DNA from: MWBF01 sp040772005
GTDB lineage: Bacteria; Chloroflexota; Anaerolineae; CG2-30-64-16
Length of the DNA stretch: 64,000 bases
Assembly: GCA_040772005.1 (NCBI GenBank)
Contig: JAXGYZ010000002.1
Location: 682,001 to 746,000, forward strand
Direction of reading: 5' to 3'
A model generated the notes under the pieces. That model was not told the DNA's origin. It saw nothing but the letters and a program-made list of their open reading frames with translations, and did not search any database. Of the stretch, positions 32,723-40,334 are shown in pieces; position 1 is the stretch's first letter, and each line of letters opens with the position of its first letter. Position numbers and translations under genes: made by a program.

Positions 32723-35251
32723 TCACCCGCGCAGCGTCGCGCCGAGCTCGCGCTCCAGCCGCGCGACGATCTTCTGCCGCGCCTTGGCGGTGTCCTCCGC
32801 GGTCAGCGTGCGGTCCGCGGCCTGGAAGGTCAGCGAGTAGGCCAGGCTCTTCTTGCCCGTAGGGATCTGTCCGCCGCGGTACACATCGAACAGCCGCACA
32901 TCCACGAGCAGCTTGCCGCCCGTCTGCCGGATGAGGCTTACAACCTGGCTGGCCGCCACGTTTTCATCGACGAGCAGCGCCAGGTCCTCGAACACCGGCG
33001 GCTGCAACGGGAACTCGACCATCTCCTGCTGGGCGCCCCACCCGGCGAGCAGCGCGTCCAAGTCCAGCTCCATCAGCGCGACCGGCAGGTCGGGCAGGTC
33101 CAGGTCGGCGCGCAGCTGCGGGTGCAGCTCGCCGACGACGCCGACCGGCTGGCCGCTGACCAGCACCTTCGCAGTGCGGCCGGGGTGCAGCGCGGGGTGG
33201 CTGCCGCGCTCCCACGTCACGCCCAGCACGCCCAGCCGCTGCGCGAGCGTCTCCACGACGCCCTTGAGGTCGAAGAACCCCATCGGGCTGGTATCATGGC
33301 CCAGCCAGGAGGCGGGCTCGCGCGGCCCGACCAGCAGCGCGGCCAGGCGCCGCGGCTCCGCGGGCAGCGTTTGTTCGGGCTGCGGGATGAAGACGCGGCC
33401 CAGCTCGAAGATAGCCACGCGGTCGGTGAAGCGCAAGTTCGCGCGCGTGGTCTTGATAAGCTCCGGCAGCAGTGTCGTGCGCAGGTGGCTGCGCTCCGCA
33501 GACAGCGGGTTCAGCACGGTCACGTGCGGCTGCGCGGCAGCCTCCGCGCCCAGCAGCTTCGCCTCGTCGCGCAGGTCGATCATCGAATAGGTGATGACCT
33601 CGTCCAGCCCGCAGCCAGTCAGCACGTCGCGCACCTTTTCCTCGGACTCCAGCTTGAGGTTGCGCGGCGCGCGGGGCAGCTCATCCTCCAGCAGCGTGCT
33701 CGGCATCCGGTCGTAGCCGTAGACGCGCGCGACCTCCTCCGCCAGGTCCGCCGGGATGCTGACATCCTGCCGGAAGCTCGGCACGTCCACGTGCAGGAGG
33801 CCGTCGCCGCCGGCCGTCACGCCGAAATCCAGGCTGCGCAGGATGCGGGCCTGCTCCTCCGCCGGGATGGTGATGCCCAACAGGCGGTCCACGTAGGCCG
33901 GGTCCAGCACGACGTGCTTCGGCTGCGGCTTGCCCGGGTAGCTGTCGGCATAGACCGGACGCGCCGTGCCGCCCGACAGCTCTGCGAGCAACTGGCACGC
34001 ACGGGCCAGCGCCTTGACGGTCAGCTCCGGGTCCACCTGCTTGCCGAACCGGCTGGCCGCCTCGCTGCGCAGGCCGAGCATCTGGCTCGTCCGGCGGATG
34101 CTCAGGAAGTTGAAGTTCGCAGATTCGAGCAGAATCGCGGTCGTCCCTGCGGAGACTTCGGTCTCTGCGCCGCCCATGACGCCGCCGACGGCCACCGCGC
34201 CCGCGGTGTCGGTGATCATCAACATCTCGGGGTCGAGCTGCCGGTCCACGCCGTCGAGCGTCTGCATCCGTTCGCCCCGGTGCGCGCGGCGCATGATGAT
34301 GTGTGGCCTTCGGCCACCCGGCGGAACGCCGTTCGGCGTTCCGCGTTGGTCAGCTTCGCTGGCACGCTGGCGTAGCAGGTCGTAGTCGAATGCGTGGAGC
34401 GGCTGGCCCAGTTCGAGCATGACGTAGTTCGTCACATCCACCACATTATTGATGGGCCGCATCCCCGCGCGCTGGAGCCGCTGCTGCATCCACATGGGCG
34501 ACGGCCCGACGCGCACGCCTTCGATGAGTGCGGCAGAGTAGCGCAGGCACAGGTCCGGCGCATCGATCACAATGGCCGCGAAATCGGCGTCCGGCGTGAT
34601 GGTCACGGGCCGGCGGTCGAGCACGGTCATCACATCGTCGTGCAGCGGCCGGCCGGTCAGCGCGCTGACCTCGCGTGCCGCGCCGTACACCGATTCCAGG
34701 TGGGCGATCGCGCCCTTCACGTCGTAGTCGAGGACGATGTCGCCCAGGTAATCCACCAGCGGCACGCCGACCGGCGCGTCGTCCGGCAGGATGAGGATGC
34801 CCTCGTGCTCGTCACTCAGGTCGAGTTCCTTCTCCGAGCAGACCATGCCCTCGGACATGATGCCGCGTATCTTGCTTGGCTTGAGCCGGGCAATTTTGCG
34901 CTCGTCGCTGTGGCCGTCCACCAGCCGCGCGCCCGCCAGCGCGAACGCCACCTTCGGCCCGCGGCCCGCAAGGTCCACGCCCGCGTATGGGTAGAGATTC
35001 GGCGCGCCGGTGACCACGGTCAGCGACCCGTCCGCGCCATAGTCGACGCGCGCCAGCGTCAGCCGTTCCGCGTCCGGATGCCGCCGGACCTCCAGGATCT
35101 GACCGACGAACAGCTTGTCGCGGTCCCACAGCTCACCGATTCGCGTAAGCGATTCGACTTCCAGCCCCGCCAGCGTCATGCGGTTGGCAAGCTGTTCCGG
35201 CGGCAGGTCTATGTCTACATAATCCCTTAACCAACTGAGTGGTATCTTCAT
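32723..35251 (-). CDS. pheT: Phenylalanine--tRNA ligase beta subunit
   Basis: 842 residues, slightly above the usual 790-810. N-terminal MKIPLSWLRDYVDIDLPPEQL and the EMAP-like tRNA-binding domain (about 40-150), B3/4 and B5 domains, a catalytic-like core, and a C-terminal FDX anticodon-binding domain (AFPLQ-like FPLQPPVFEDLALLVDENV). With PheS it forms the (alpha-beta)2 enzyme that charges tRNA-Phe. Residues about 294-317 (RQRASEADQRGTPNGVPPGG...) are an extra segment between HAFDYDLL and IIMRRA, where family members have only a few residues; the DNA there is palindromic. Start at 35251 has GAGGGAGG upstream. Confidence 0.96.
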   Translation of the reverse strand: MKIPLSWLRDYVDIDLPPEQLANRMTLAGLEVESLTRIGELWDRDKLFVGQILEVRRHPDAERLTLARVDYGADGSLTVVTGAPNLYPYAGVDLAGRGPKVAFALAGARLVDGHSDERKIARLKPSKIRGIMSEGMVCSEKELDLSDEHEGILILPDDAPVGVPLVDYLGDIVLDYDVKGAIAHLESVYGAAREVSALTGRPLHDDVMTVLDRRPVTITPDADFAAIVIDAPDLCLRYSAALIEGVRVGPSPMWMQQRLQRAGMRPINNVVDVTNYVMLELGQPLHAFDYDLLRQRASEADQRGTPNGVPPGGRRPHIIMRRAHRGERMQTLDGVDRQLDPEMLMITDTAGAVAVGGVMGGAETEVSAGTTAILLESANFNFLSIRRTSQMLGLRSEAASRFGKQVDPELTVKALARACQLLAELSGGTARPVYADSYPGKPQPKHVVLDPAYVDRLLGITIPAEEQARILRSLDFGVTAGGDGLLHVDVPSFRQDVSIPADLAEEVARVYGYDRMPSTLLEDELPRAPRNLKLESEEKVRDVLTGCGLDEVITYSMIDLRDEAKLLGAEAAAQPHVTVLNPLSAERSHLRTTLLPELIKTTRANLRFTDRVAIFELGRVFIPQPEQTLPAEPRRLAALLVGPREPASWLGHDTSPMGFFDLKGVVETLAQRLGVLGVTWERGSHPALHPGRTAKVLVSGQPVGVVGELHPQLRADLDLPDLPVALMELDLDALLAGWGAQQEMVEFPLQPPVFEDLALLVDENVAASQVVSLIRQTGGKLLVDVRLFDVYRGGQIPTGKKSLAYSLTFQAADRTLTAEDTAKARQKIVARLERELGATLRG
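34303..34344. repeat. Palindromic insert inside the pheT reading frame
   Basis: GTGGCCTTCGGCCAC (34303-34317) and GCGGAACGCCGTTCGGCGTTCCGC (34321-34344, perfect 10-bp stem) lie back to back. They encode part of the extra PheT segment (residues about 294-317) without breaking the frame. Confidence 0.8.
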
Positions 35252-35289
35252 CGTTCCTCCCTCTCGAGGTTGAAGGCTATCAGGTTGCA

Positions 35290-35359
35290 CGTTGCAGGTT
35301 GCACGATCCGCACCTTCAATCCGTAACCTTCAACCTTCAACCTGTAACTTTCAACCTTC
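35290..35359. repeat. Short degenerate repeats between pheS and pheT
   Basis: Units such as CAACCTT, CAACCTGTAAC and GGTTGCA recur (ACCTTCAACCTTCAACCTGTAACTTTCAACC). The style matches 36692-36762 and resembles the 8-bp array at 21321-21446. The 110-base gap separates two genes that are usually nearly adjacent. Confidence 0.65.
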
Positions 35360-35361
35360 TG

Positions 35362-36417
35362 TCATCCGAACTGCCCGAGGAAGCGCAGGTCATTCGCGTA
35401 GAAATAACGGATGTCGTTGATCCGGTGGCGCAACATCGCCGGTCGTTCCACACCCATGCCGAACGCGAACCCGCTGAACACGTCGGGGTCATAGCCCCCG
35501 TTCCGCAGTACGACCGGATGCACCATGCCCGCGCCCGCGACCTCCAGCCAGCCGGTGTACTTGCACACGCCGCAGCCCTTGCCGCCGCAGAGGATGCAGT
35601 CCATGTCGGCCTCGATGCTCGGCTCGGTGAACGGGAAGTAGCTGCCGCGCACGCGCAGGGTGCGGCTGGGGCCGTACATCTTGCGCGCGAACTCGTGCAG
35701 CGTCCCGATCAGGTCCGTCAGGCGGATGTTTTTGCCCACGGCCAGCCCCTCGATCTGGTAGAACTGGTGCTCCGACCGGGCCGTAATCTGCTCGTAGCGA
35801 TAGCACTTGCCGGGCAGGATGACCCGGATCGGCTGCGGGCAGCGCTCGCGCATCGCGCGAATCTGGCCCGGGCTGGTGTGCGTGCGCATGACGAGCGTGC
35901 GCTGGGCCGGATCGGGCTGCGCGTCCTGGCTGACCCAGAAGGTGTCCCACATGTCGCGCGCCGGGTGATACGGCGGGATGTTCAGCAGGCCGAAGTTGTA
36001 GTCGTCCGTCTCCACATCCGGCGCGTCGTAGACCTCGAAGCCCATCTCGGCAAAGACCGCCCGATATTCGCGCAGGTTCTGCGACGTGATGTGGAGGTGG
36101 CCCAAGCTGGGGGGCCTGCCGGGCAGCGTGACATCCACCGTCCCGGCGGACAGCTCCGCAGCCAGCGCCTCCTGCTTCAGCGCATCCTCCCGCGCCGCGA
36201 ATGCCGCCTCCAGCGCAGCCTTGACCTCGTTGGCCGCCTGGCCGTAAGCCGGGCGCTCCTCGCGGGCCAGCTTGCCGATGACGTCCATCGCCGCGCTGAG
36301 CGCCCCGCCCTTCCGGCTCAGGTAGCGCACGCGCCACGCCTCCAGCGCATCGGCGTCGCCGGCCGCAGCCAGCGCGTCGAGCGCCTCGGTCCGCAGTTTC
36401 ACCAGGTTCTCGTGCAT
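35362..36417 (-). CDS. pheS: Phenylalanine--tRNA ligase alpha subunit
   Basis: 351 residues. N-terminal coiled coil (about 1-80), then the class II catalytic core: HPARDMWDTFW, LVMRTHTSPGQIRAM, GKCYRYEQITARSEHQFYQIEG (motif 2 region), RGSYFPFTEPSIEADM, and motif 3 GFAFGMGVERPAMLRHRI. CILCGGKGCGVCKYTGW is a Cys-rich stretch seen in many PheS proteins. It activates Phe with ATP and charges tRNA-Phe with PheT. ATG at 36417 has GGAGG 5 bases upstream; an in-frame GTG at 36429 overlaps that site and is less likely. A T-box leader precedes it. Confidence 0.96.
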   Translation of the reverse strand: MHENLVKLRTEALDALAAAGDADALEAWRVRYLSRKGGALSAAMDVIGKLAREERPAYGQAANEVKAALEAAFAAREDALKQEALAAELSAGTVDVTLPGRPPSLGHLHITSQNLREYRAVFAEMGFEVYDAPDVETDDYNFGLLNIPPYHPARDMWDTFWVSQDAQPDPAQRTLVMRTHTSPGQIRAMRERCPQPIRVILPGKCYRYEQITARSEHQFYQIEGLAVGKNIRLTDLIGTLHEFARKMYGPSRTLRVRGSYFPFTEPSIEADMDCILCGGKGCGVCKYTGWLEVAGAGMVHPVVLRNGGYDPDVFSGFAFGMGVERPAMLRHRINDIRYFYANDLRFLGQFG

Positions 36418-36494
36418 CTCATCCTCCACATTCCTGCTGTGGCCGGTGTCTCACCGTGCCACAGACCATCTCGTGCAAGTCTCACAGGTTAAAA

Positions 36495-36899
36495 CAAAAC
36501 GCGCACTTCGTCGCAGGGACGAAATGCGCGCACGCACTCCGCGATACCACCCTGGTTTGAGCGCCCGTAGTATCGGACACTCACACCTCTGCCCGGCGGC
36601 CGTGCGAACTTCGTTCACGTGCGAACTTTGTTCGCCCAGCTTACCGGCGGCCCTGGGTAACGGCGGGCTGCCGTGGCGGACTACGTGACGGTTGCAAGTT
36701 AGCAAGTTTCATGTTGCAGGTTCCGACCTGCAACATTCAACTCTGAACCTTCAACCGTTTTCCCCCGCCCACTCAGGAGGGAACTTCGTCGGGGATACTT
36801 CCGGCCGGGCTTGCAGCCCCTCGCGGGACCCGGCCTCTCTGGGGTCATCCCCCCGGCTACTTTCCTCCGTCAGCGCTTTGGTCGTAGCTATTCAGTTGT
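36495..36899 (-). promoter_or_regulatory. T-box riboswitch controlling pheST
   Basis: Read on the minus strand. The stem I region has GACGGAGGAAAGTAGC (AGTA bulge), AGAGAGGCCGGG and GCTGCAAGCCCGG (distal loop motifs), then a candidate specifier TTC (Phe) at 36783-36781 within GAAGTTCCCTCC. The T-box AACCAGGGTGGTATCGCGG lies at 36557-36539. A terminator GCGCGCATTTCGTC...GACGAAGTGCGCG with TTTTGTTTT follows at 36531-36491. Uncharged tRNA-Phe should favour the antiterminator and switch on pheST. The leader is about 400 bases, longer than usual, because short repeats fill 36692-36762. Confidence 0.9.
36692..36762. repeat. Short degenerate repeats inside the T-box leader
   Basis: TTGCAAGTTAGCAAGTTTC, TTGCAGGTTCCGACCTGCAA and AACTCTGAACCTTCAACC: CAACCTT-like units plus a small palindrome, same style as 35290-35359. 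They separate stem I from the antiterminator. Confidence 0.65.
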
Positions 36900-36905
36900 G
36901 GCGCA

Positions 36906-36934
36906 ACTATACTCCCACAGGGCCAGTTTGTCAA
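36906..36934 (-). promoter_or_regulatory. Promoter of pheST
   Basis: Minus strand TTGACA (36934-36929), 17-base spacer, TATAGT (36911-36906). Transcription should begin near 36899, at the 5' edge of the T-box. The -35 lies about 7 bases from the edge of the family F element. Confidence 0.9.
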
Positions 36935-36940
36935 GCGCGA

Positions 36941-37329
36941 CGCGAAGTTGCGAAGTTGGGCGCGTTTCTCGCTGTGGGCGGACGCGGCCATCGCGAATAC
37001 GCGAATGGCGCTGCGGCGCTGGGCACGAATAAACGAATATCGCTGCCGCGACGCACGTCATTTGCGTATTCGTGGCGCGCCCCCGCATTCGTTTATCCGC
37101 GATGGCCGCGCCCCCAACGTGAAACGCACCCGCGAAGTTGCGAAGTTGGGCGCGTTTCTCGCTGTGGGCGGACGCGGCCATCGCGAATACGCGAATGGCG
37201 CTGCGGCGCTGGGCACGAATAAACGAATATCGCTGCCGCGACGCACGTCATTTGCGTATTCGTGGCGCGCCCGTAGGCGCATTGGTTTATTCGCGATGGC
37301 TACACCTCGAAGACCAAACGCGCCACGCG
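36941..37329. repeat. Two tandem copies of the ~190-bp palindromic element (family F)
   Basis: CGCGAAGTTGCGAAGTTGGG begins at 36941 and again at 37131. The first ~140 bases are identical in both copies; the second diverges near its right end (from about 37272). Each copy has imperfect inverted ends (GGGCGCGTTTC.../...GAAACGCACCC) and inner complementary stretches (ATACGCGAATG / CATTCGTTTAT; AATAAACGAAT / GTATTCGT). A third copy is at 32337-32522, on the other side of pheST. Confidence 0.9.
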
Positions 37330-37344
37330 AAGACCGGATTTCCC

Positions 37345-38706
37345 CTAAGCCTGCGTCTCACTGGCCGCCTTCGCGGGGCGGACCTGGTGGTCGGGCAGCA
37401 GCGTCTCGGCCTCCCGGATGACGGGCAGGAAGTAGGCGGCCAGGGCAACCGCGACCGTCACCACGCCCATCAGCGAAATCAGCAGGCCCATGCCTGCGCC
37501 CGGCCCGGTGCCGAACAGCCCGCCGAACGTGCCGGCCAGCGCGCCGCCGGACCGCATGGCCGGTTCGAGCAAGAAGTCGGCGGTCGTGCCCGCAATGATG
37601 GGGCTGATCGGCTGCGCGAACCAGGCGATCAGCCGCCGCGCCGAGAACACGCGGCCCTGCACATCGGGCGCGACCTTCGCCTGCCAGATGGCCTGATTCG
37701 AGCCGTTGATGAGCGCGGTCCACAGGCCCATATACGCCCCTGCGATGACCCAGATGGGCAGCGTGCGGCCCAGGCCGAGCAGAATCAGCCCGAACGAGGA
37801 GAGCAGCCAGCCGAAGATGACGCCATACGTGCGCTTCTTGAAGCCGCCCCATGCGCTCATCGCGACTCCGCTGGCAACAGCCGCGATGGCCGCCGCAGAC
37901 TGCACCGTGCCGAGCGCAAGGCTGTTGTTGCCGGTGCGCGCCAGGATCATCGGCGCGATGAGCGTCTGCGCGATGCCCCAGAACAGGTTGCCCGTGAAGA
38001 AGAGGAGTTGCAGCCCCAGCAGGCTGGGCCGGGCGAAGATGTACTGGAAGCCGTACGCGGCCTCCTTGAGGAACCCGCCCTCGCCCGCGCGGCCTTCGGC
38101 GGTGCGCTCCGGCTGCGGGATGAACACGATGACCAGCGCCAGCACCGCAATCACGAACGTGATCACGTCGAAGCCCAGGATGCCGGTTAAGCCGACGACG
38201 GGCAGCAGCGCGCCGGCCAGGATCGGCGCGACGACGTTCGGCCCTGCCTCGATGAGCGACATCATGCCGTTCGCCCGGCCCAGCTGCTCCTTGGGCACCA
38301 TCATCGTGATGGCCGCGGAATAGGCCGGCCACTGGAAGGTGTTGCCGATGCCCTGGAACGCCGCCGCGACGTAGAAGTGCCAGACCTCCAGCCGGCCCGC
38401 GGCGGAGAGCACCAGCAGCCCCGCGGTGGGCAGGATCGCGACCAGGTCGCTGAGCATCATCATCAGCTTCCGATTGTAGCGATCGACCATCACGCCGGCG
38501 ACGGGCGAGAGAATGAGGAACGGGACGATGAAGAAGACCTGCACCAGCCCGAGCGCGGTCGCGCTGCCCGTCTCCTGGAAGACCCAGATGGACTGCGCGA
38601 ACGCGGTCATGCTCGTGGCGAGCACCGAGATGATCTGGCCGAGCCAGATGATCGTGAAGGCCGTCATGCCGCTCGGCCCGCGCCGGGAATTCATGTGTGC
38701 CGCCAT
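37345..38706 (-). CDS. Major facilitator superfamily (MFS) transporter
   Basis: 453 residues with about 10-12 membrane helices and an MFS_3/enterobactin-exporter-like opening (FTIIWLGQIISVLATSMTAFAQSIWVFQETGSATALGLV). VDRYNRKLMMMLSDLVAIL is the conserved cytoplasmic loop 2-3 motif (normally GxLADRxxRR), here as GVMVDRYNRKLM. MFS carriers of this subgroup are often exporters; the substrate is unknown. ATG at 38706 with AAGGAA about 7 bases upstream. It is last in the guaB-purA-purB-purH order but separated from purH by 83 bases holding a hairpin, so its tie to purine metabolism is weak. Confidence 0.85.
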   Translation of the reverse strand: MAAHMNSRRGPSGMTAFTIIWLGQIISVLATSMTAFAQSIWVFQETGSATALGLVQVFFIVPFLILSPVAGVMVDRYNRKLMMMLSDLVAILPTAGLLVLSAAGRLEVWHFYVAAAFQGIGNTFQWPAYSAAITMMVPKEQLGRANGMMSLIEAGPNVVAPILAGALLPVVGLTGILGFDVITFVIAVLALVIVFIPQPERTAEGRAGEGGFLKEAAYGFQYIFARPSLLGLQLLFFTGNLFWGIAQTLIAPMILARTGNNSLALGTVQSAAAIAAVASGVAMSAWGGFKKRTYGVIFGWLLSSFGLILLGLGRTLPIWVIAGAYMGLWTALINGSNQAIWQAKVAPDVQGRVFSARRLIAWFAQPISPIIAGTTADFLLEPAMRSGGALAGTFGGLFGTGPGAGMGLLISLMGVVTVAVALAAYFLPVIREAETLLPDHQVRPAKAASETQA

Positions 38707-38729
38707 GAAGTTCCTTGGTGGTTCGTATT

Positions 38730-38781
38730 TAGAAACCCGTTTTCTACAGTGAAGCTTCGCCTCACAGAAAACGGGTTTCTA
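38730..38781. repeat. Palindromic repeat (family E), copy 1
   Basis: TAGAAACCCGTTTTCT (38730-38745) and AGAAAACGGGTTTCTA (38766-38781) are perfect 16-base inverted repeats around a GAAGCTTCGCCTC loop. A related copy lies at 43032-43082 in the same operon. Confidence 0.85.
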
Positions 38782-38789
38782 GATCAGAA

Positions 38790-40334
38790 TCAATGCCGGA
38801 AGTGCCGCTCCCCCGTGAACACCATCGCGATGCCCCAGCGGTCTGCGGCCGCGATGGCCTCCTCGTCGCGCAGCGAGCCGCCCGGCTGGATGATCGCGGT
38901 CACGCCCGCCTCGCCCGCCGCTTCGATGCCGTCGGGGAAGGGGAAGAACGCGTCCGACCCCAGCACCGCGCCCCGTGCGCGCTCCCCTGCCCGCTTGACG
39001 GCCAGGTGCACCGAGTCCACCCGGTTCATCTGCCCCGCGCCGACCCCCACGGTGACCGTCCCCTGGGCCAGCACGATCGCGTTGGACTTGACGTGCTTTG
39101 CGGCCAGCCATGCAAAGGCCAGCGCCCGGCGCTCCGCCTCGTTCGGCTCCCGCCGCGTGACCACGCGCCACGTGCCCTCGTCCACCCCGCGCGTGTCGGG
39201 CGTCTGGGCCAGCAGCCCGCCGGCAACAGAGCGCAGTACCAGCTCATCCCCCGCGCTCCCGTGCGCCAGCATGACCCGGCAGTTCTTCTTGTGCTCGGCC
39301 AGCCAGGCCAGGGCCTCCGGCGTATAGCCGGGCGCGGCCAGCACCTCGACGAACAACCCGCCGATAGCCTCTACTACGTCGAGATCGACCTCCCGGTTGC
39401 ACGCGATGATGCCGCCGAACGCCGACACCGGGTCGCACTCGAACGCCAGCCGGTACGCTTCGACCAGCGACCGCGCGCACGCCAGCCCGCTTGGGTTCGT
39501 GTGCTTGATGATGGCGACCGTTGGCTCCGCAAACTCCTGGGGCATGGCCCACGCCGCCTCGAGGTCCACGAGGTTGTTGTAGGATAGCTCCTTGCCCTGG
39601 AGCTGCTCGAAGGCCGGCGCCGCGCCCGCCCAGCGGTACAGCGCGGCCTGCTGGTGCGGATTCTCTCCGTAGCGCAGCGCCTGCACCCGCTCCGCCGTCA
39701 GCACCAACCGCTCGGGCAGTCTTTCCGTCTCTTCGCGGCCCTTTGCGTCTTCGCGGTTCAACCACTCAGCCATCGCGGCCGCAATGGCGGCATCGTAGTC
39801 CGCCGTGTGCCGGAACGCCTTCAGCGCCAGCCGCCGCCGCTCCTCCGCGGTCTGCGTGCCCGCGGCCAGCGCGACAAGCACCGCGGGATAGTCCGCCGGG
39901 TCGCACACCACGGTCACCGACTCGAAGTTCTTCGCGGCCGCGCGCAGCAGCGTTACTCCGCCGATGTCGATCTCCTCGACCGCCTCCGCCTCGGTGACGC
40001 CGGGCCGGCTGACGGTCTCCGTGAACGGGTAGAGGTTGCAGACGACCAGGTCCACCGCCGCGATCCCGTGGCTGGCCAGCTCGGCCAGGTGATCAGGCGT
40101 GCGCCGCGCGAGGATGCCGCCGTGGATGGCCGGGTGCAGGGTCTTGACGCGGCCGCCGAGGATCTCCGGGTGTCCCGTGACCTGCTCGACGGGCACGACC
40201 GGCAGTCCCGCTGCGGCGAGCGCCCGCGCGCTCCCGCCGGATGCGACCAGCTCGAACCCCGCCGCGGCGAGCCCGCGGGCGAAGTCAACCAGCCCGGTCT
40301 TATCGTATACGCTCAGAATGGCGCGTCGTGTCAT
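38790..40334 (-). CDS. purH: Bifunctional AICAR transformylase / IMP cyclohydrolase
   Basis: 514 residues. N-terminal IMP cyclohydrolase (RRAILSVYDKTGLVDFARGL, ASGGSARALAAAGLPV, GGRVKTLHPAIHGGILARR, DLVVCNLYPF) and C-terminal transformylase (LRYGENPHQQAALYR, SYNNLVDLEAAW, IKHTNPSGLA, KSNAIVLA, AFFPFPDGIEAAGEAGVTAIIQPGGSLRD). It catalyses the last two steps of IMP synthesis using 10-formyl-THF. The start at 40334 overlaps the purB stop (ATGA). A longer frame upstream would run into purB and was not used. Confidence 0.97.
   Translation of the reverse strand: MTRRAILSVYDKTGLVDFARGLAAAGFELVASGGSARALAAAGLPVVPVEQVTGHPEILGGRVKTLHPAIHGGILARRTPDHLAELASHGIAAVDLVVCNLYPFTETVSRPGVTEAEAVEEIDIGGVTLLRAAAKNFESVTVVCDPADYPAVLVALAAGTQTAEERRRLALKAFRHTADYDAAIAAAMAEWLNREDAKGREETERLPERLVLTAERVQALRYGENPHQQAALYRWAGAAPAFEQLQGKELSYNNLVDLEAAWAMPQEFAEPTVAIIKHTNPSGLACARSLVEAYRLAFECDPVSAFGGIIACNREVDLDVVEAIGGLFVEVLAAPGYTPEALAWLAEHKKNCRVMLAHGSAGDELVLRSVAGGLLAQTPDTRGVDEGTWRVVTRREPNEAERRALAFAWLAAKHVKSNAIVLAQGTVTVGVGAGQMNRVDSVHLAVKRAGERARGAVLGSDAFFPFPDGIEAAGEAGVTAIIQPGGSLRDEEAIAAADRWGIAMVFTGERHFRH

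Larger units (their letters stand above)
36418..37344. other. 927-base intergenic region: T-box leader, promoter and tandem 190-bp element
   Basis: From pheS outward: T-box terminator (36491-36531), T-box (36539-36557), repeat-filled middle (36692-36762), stem I region (about 36770-36890), promoter (36906-36934), then two tandem family F elements up to the end of the MFS gene. No gene is supported; long frames here follow the repeat. Confidence 0.8.

Noticed and set aside
32714..34375. 553-codon plus-strand frame opposite pheT
   Set aside because: It is the complement frame of a clear pheT and has no recognisable domain.
36941..37329. Tandem ~190-bp units as a CRISPR array
   Set aside because: Units are 190 bases with no repeat-spacer alternation, only two adjacent copies, and no cas genes.
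37138..38190. 350-codon plus-strand frame starting in the repeat
   Set aside because: It begins in the family F element and continues opposite the MFS gene; no protein features.
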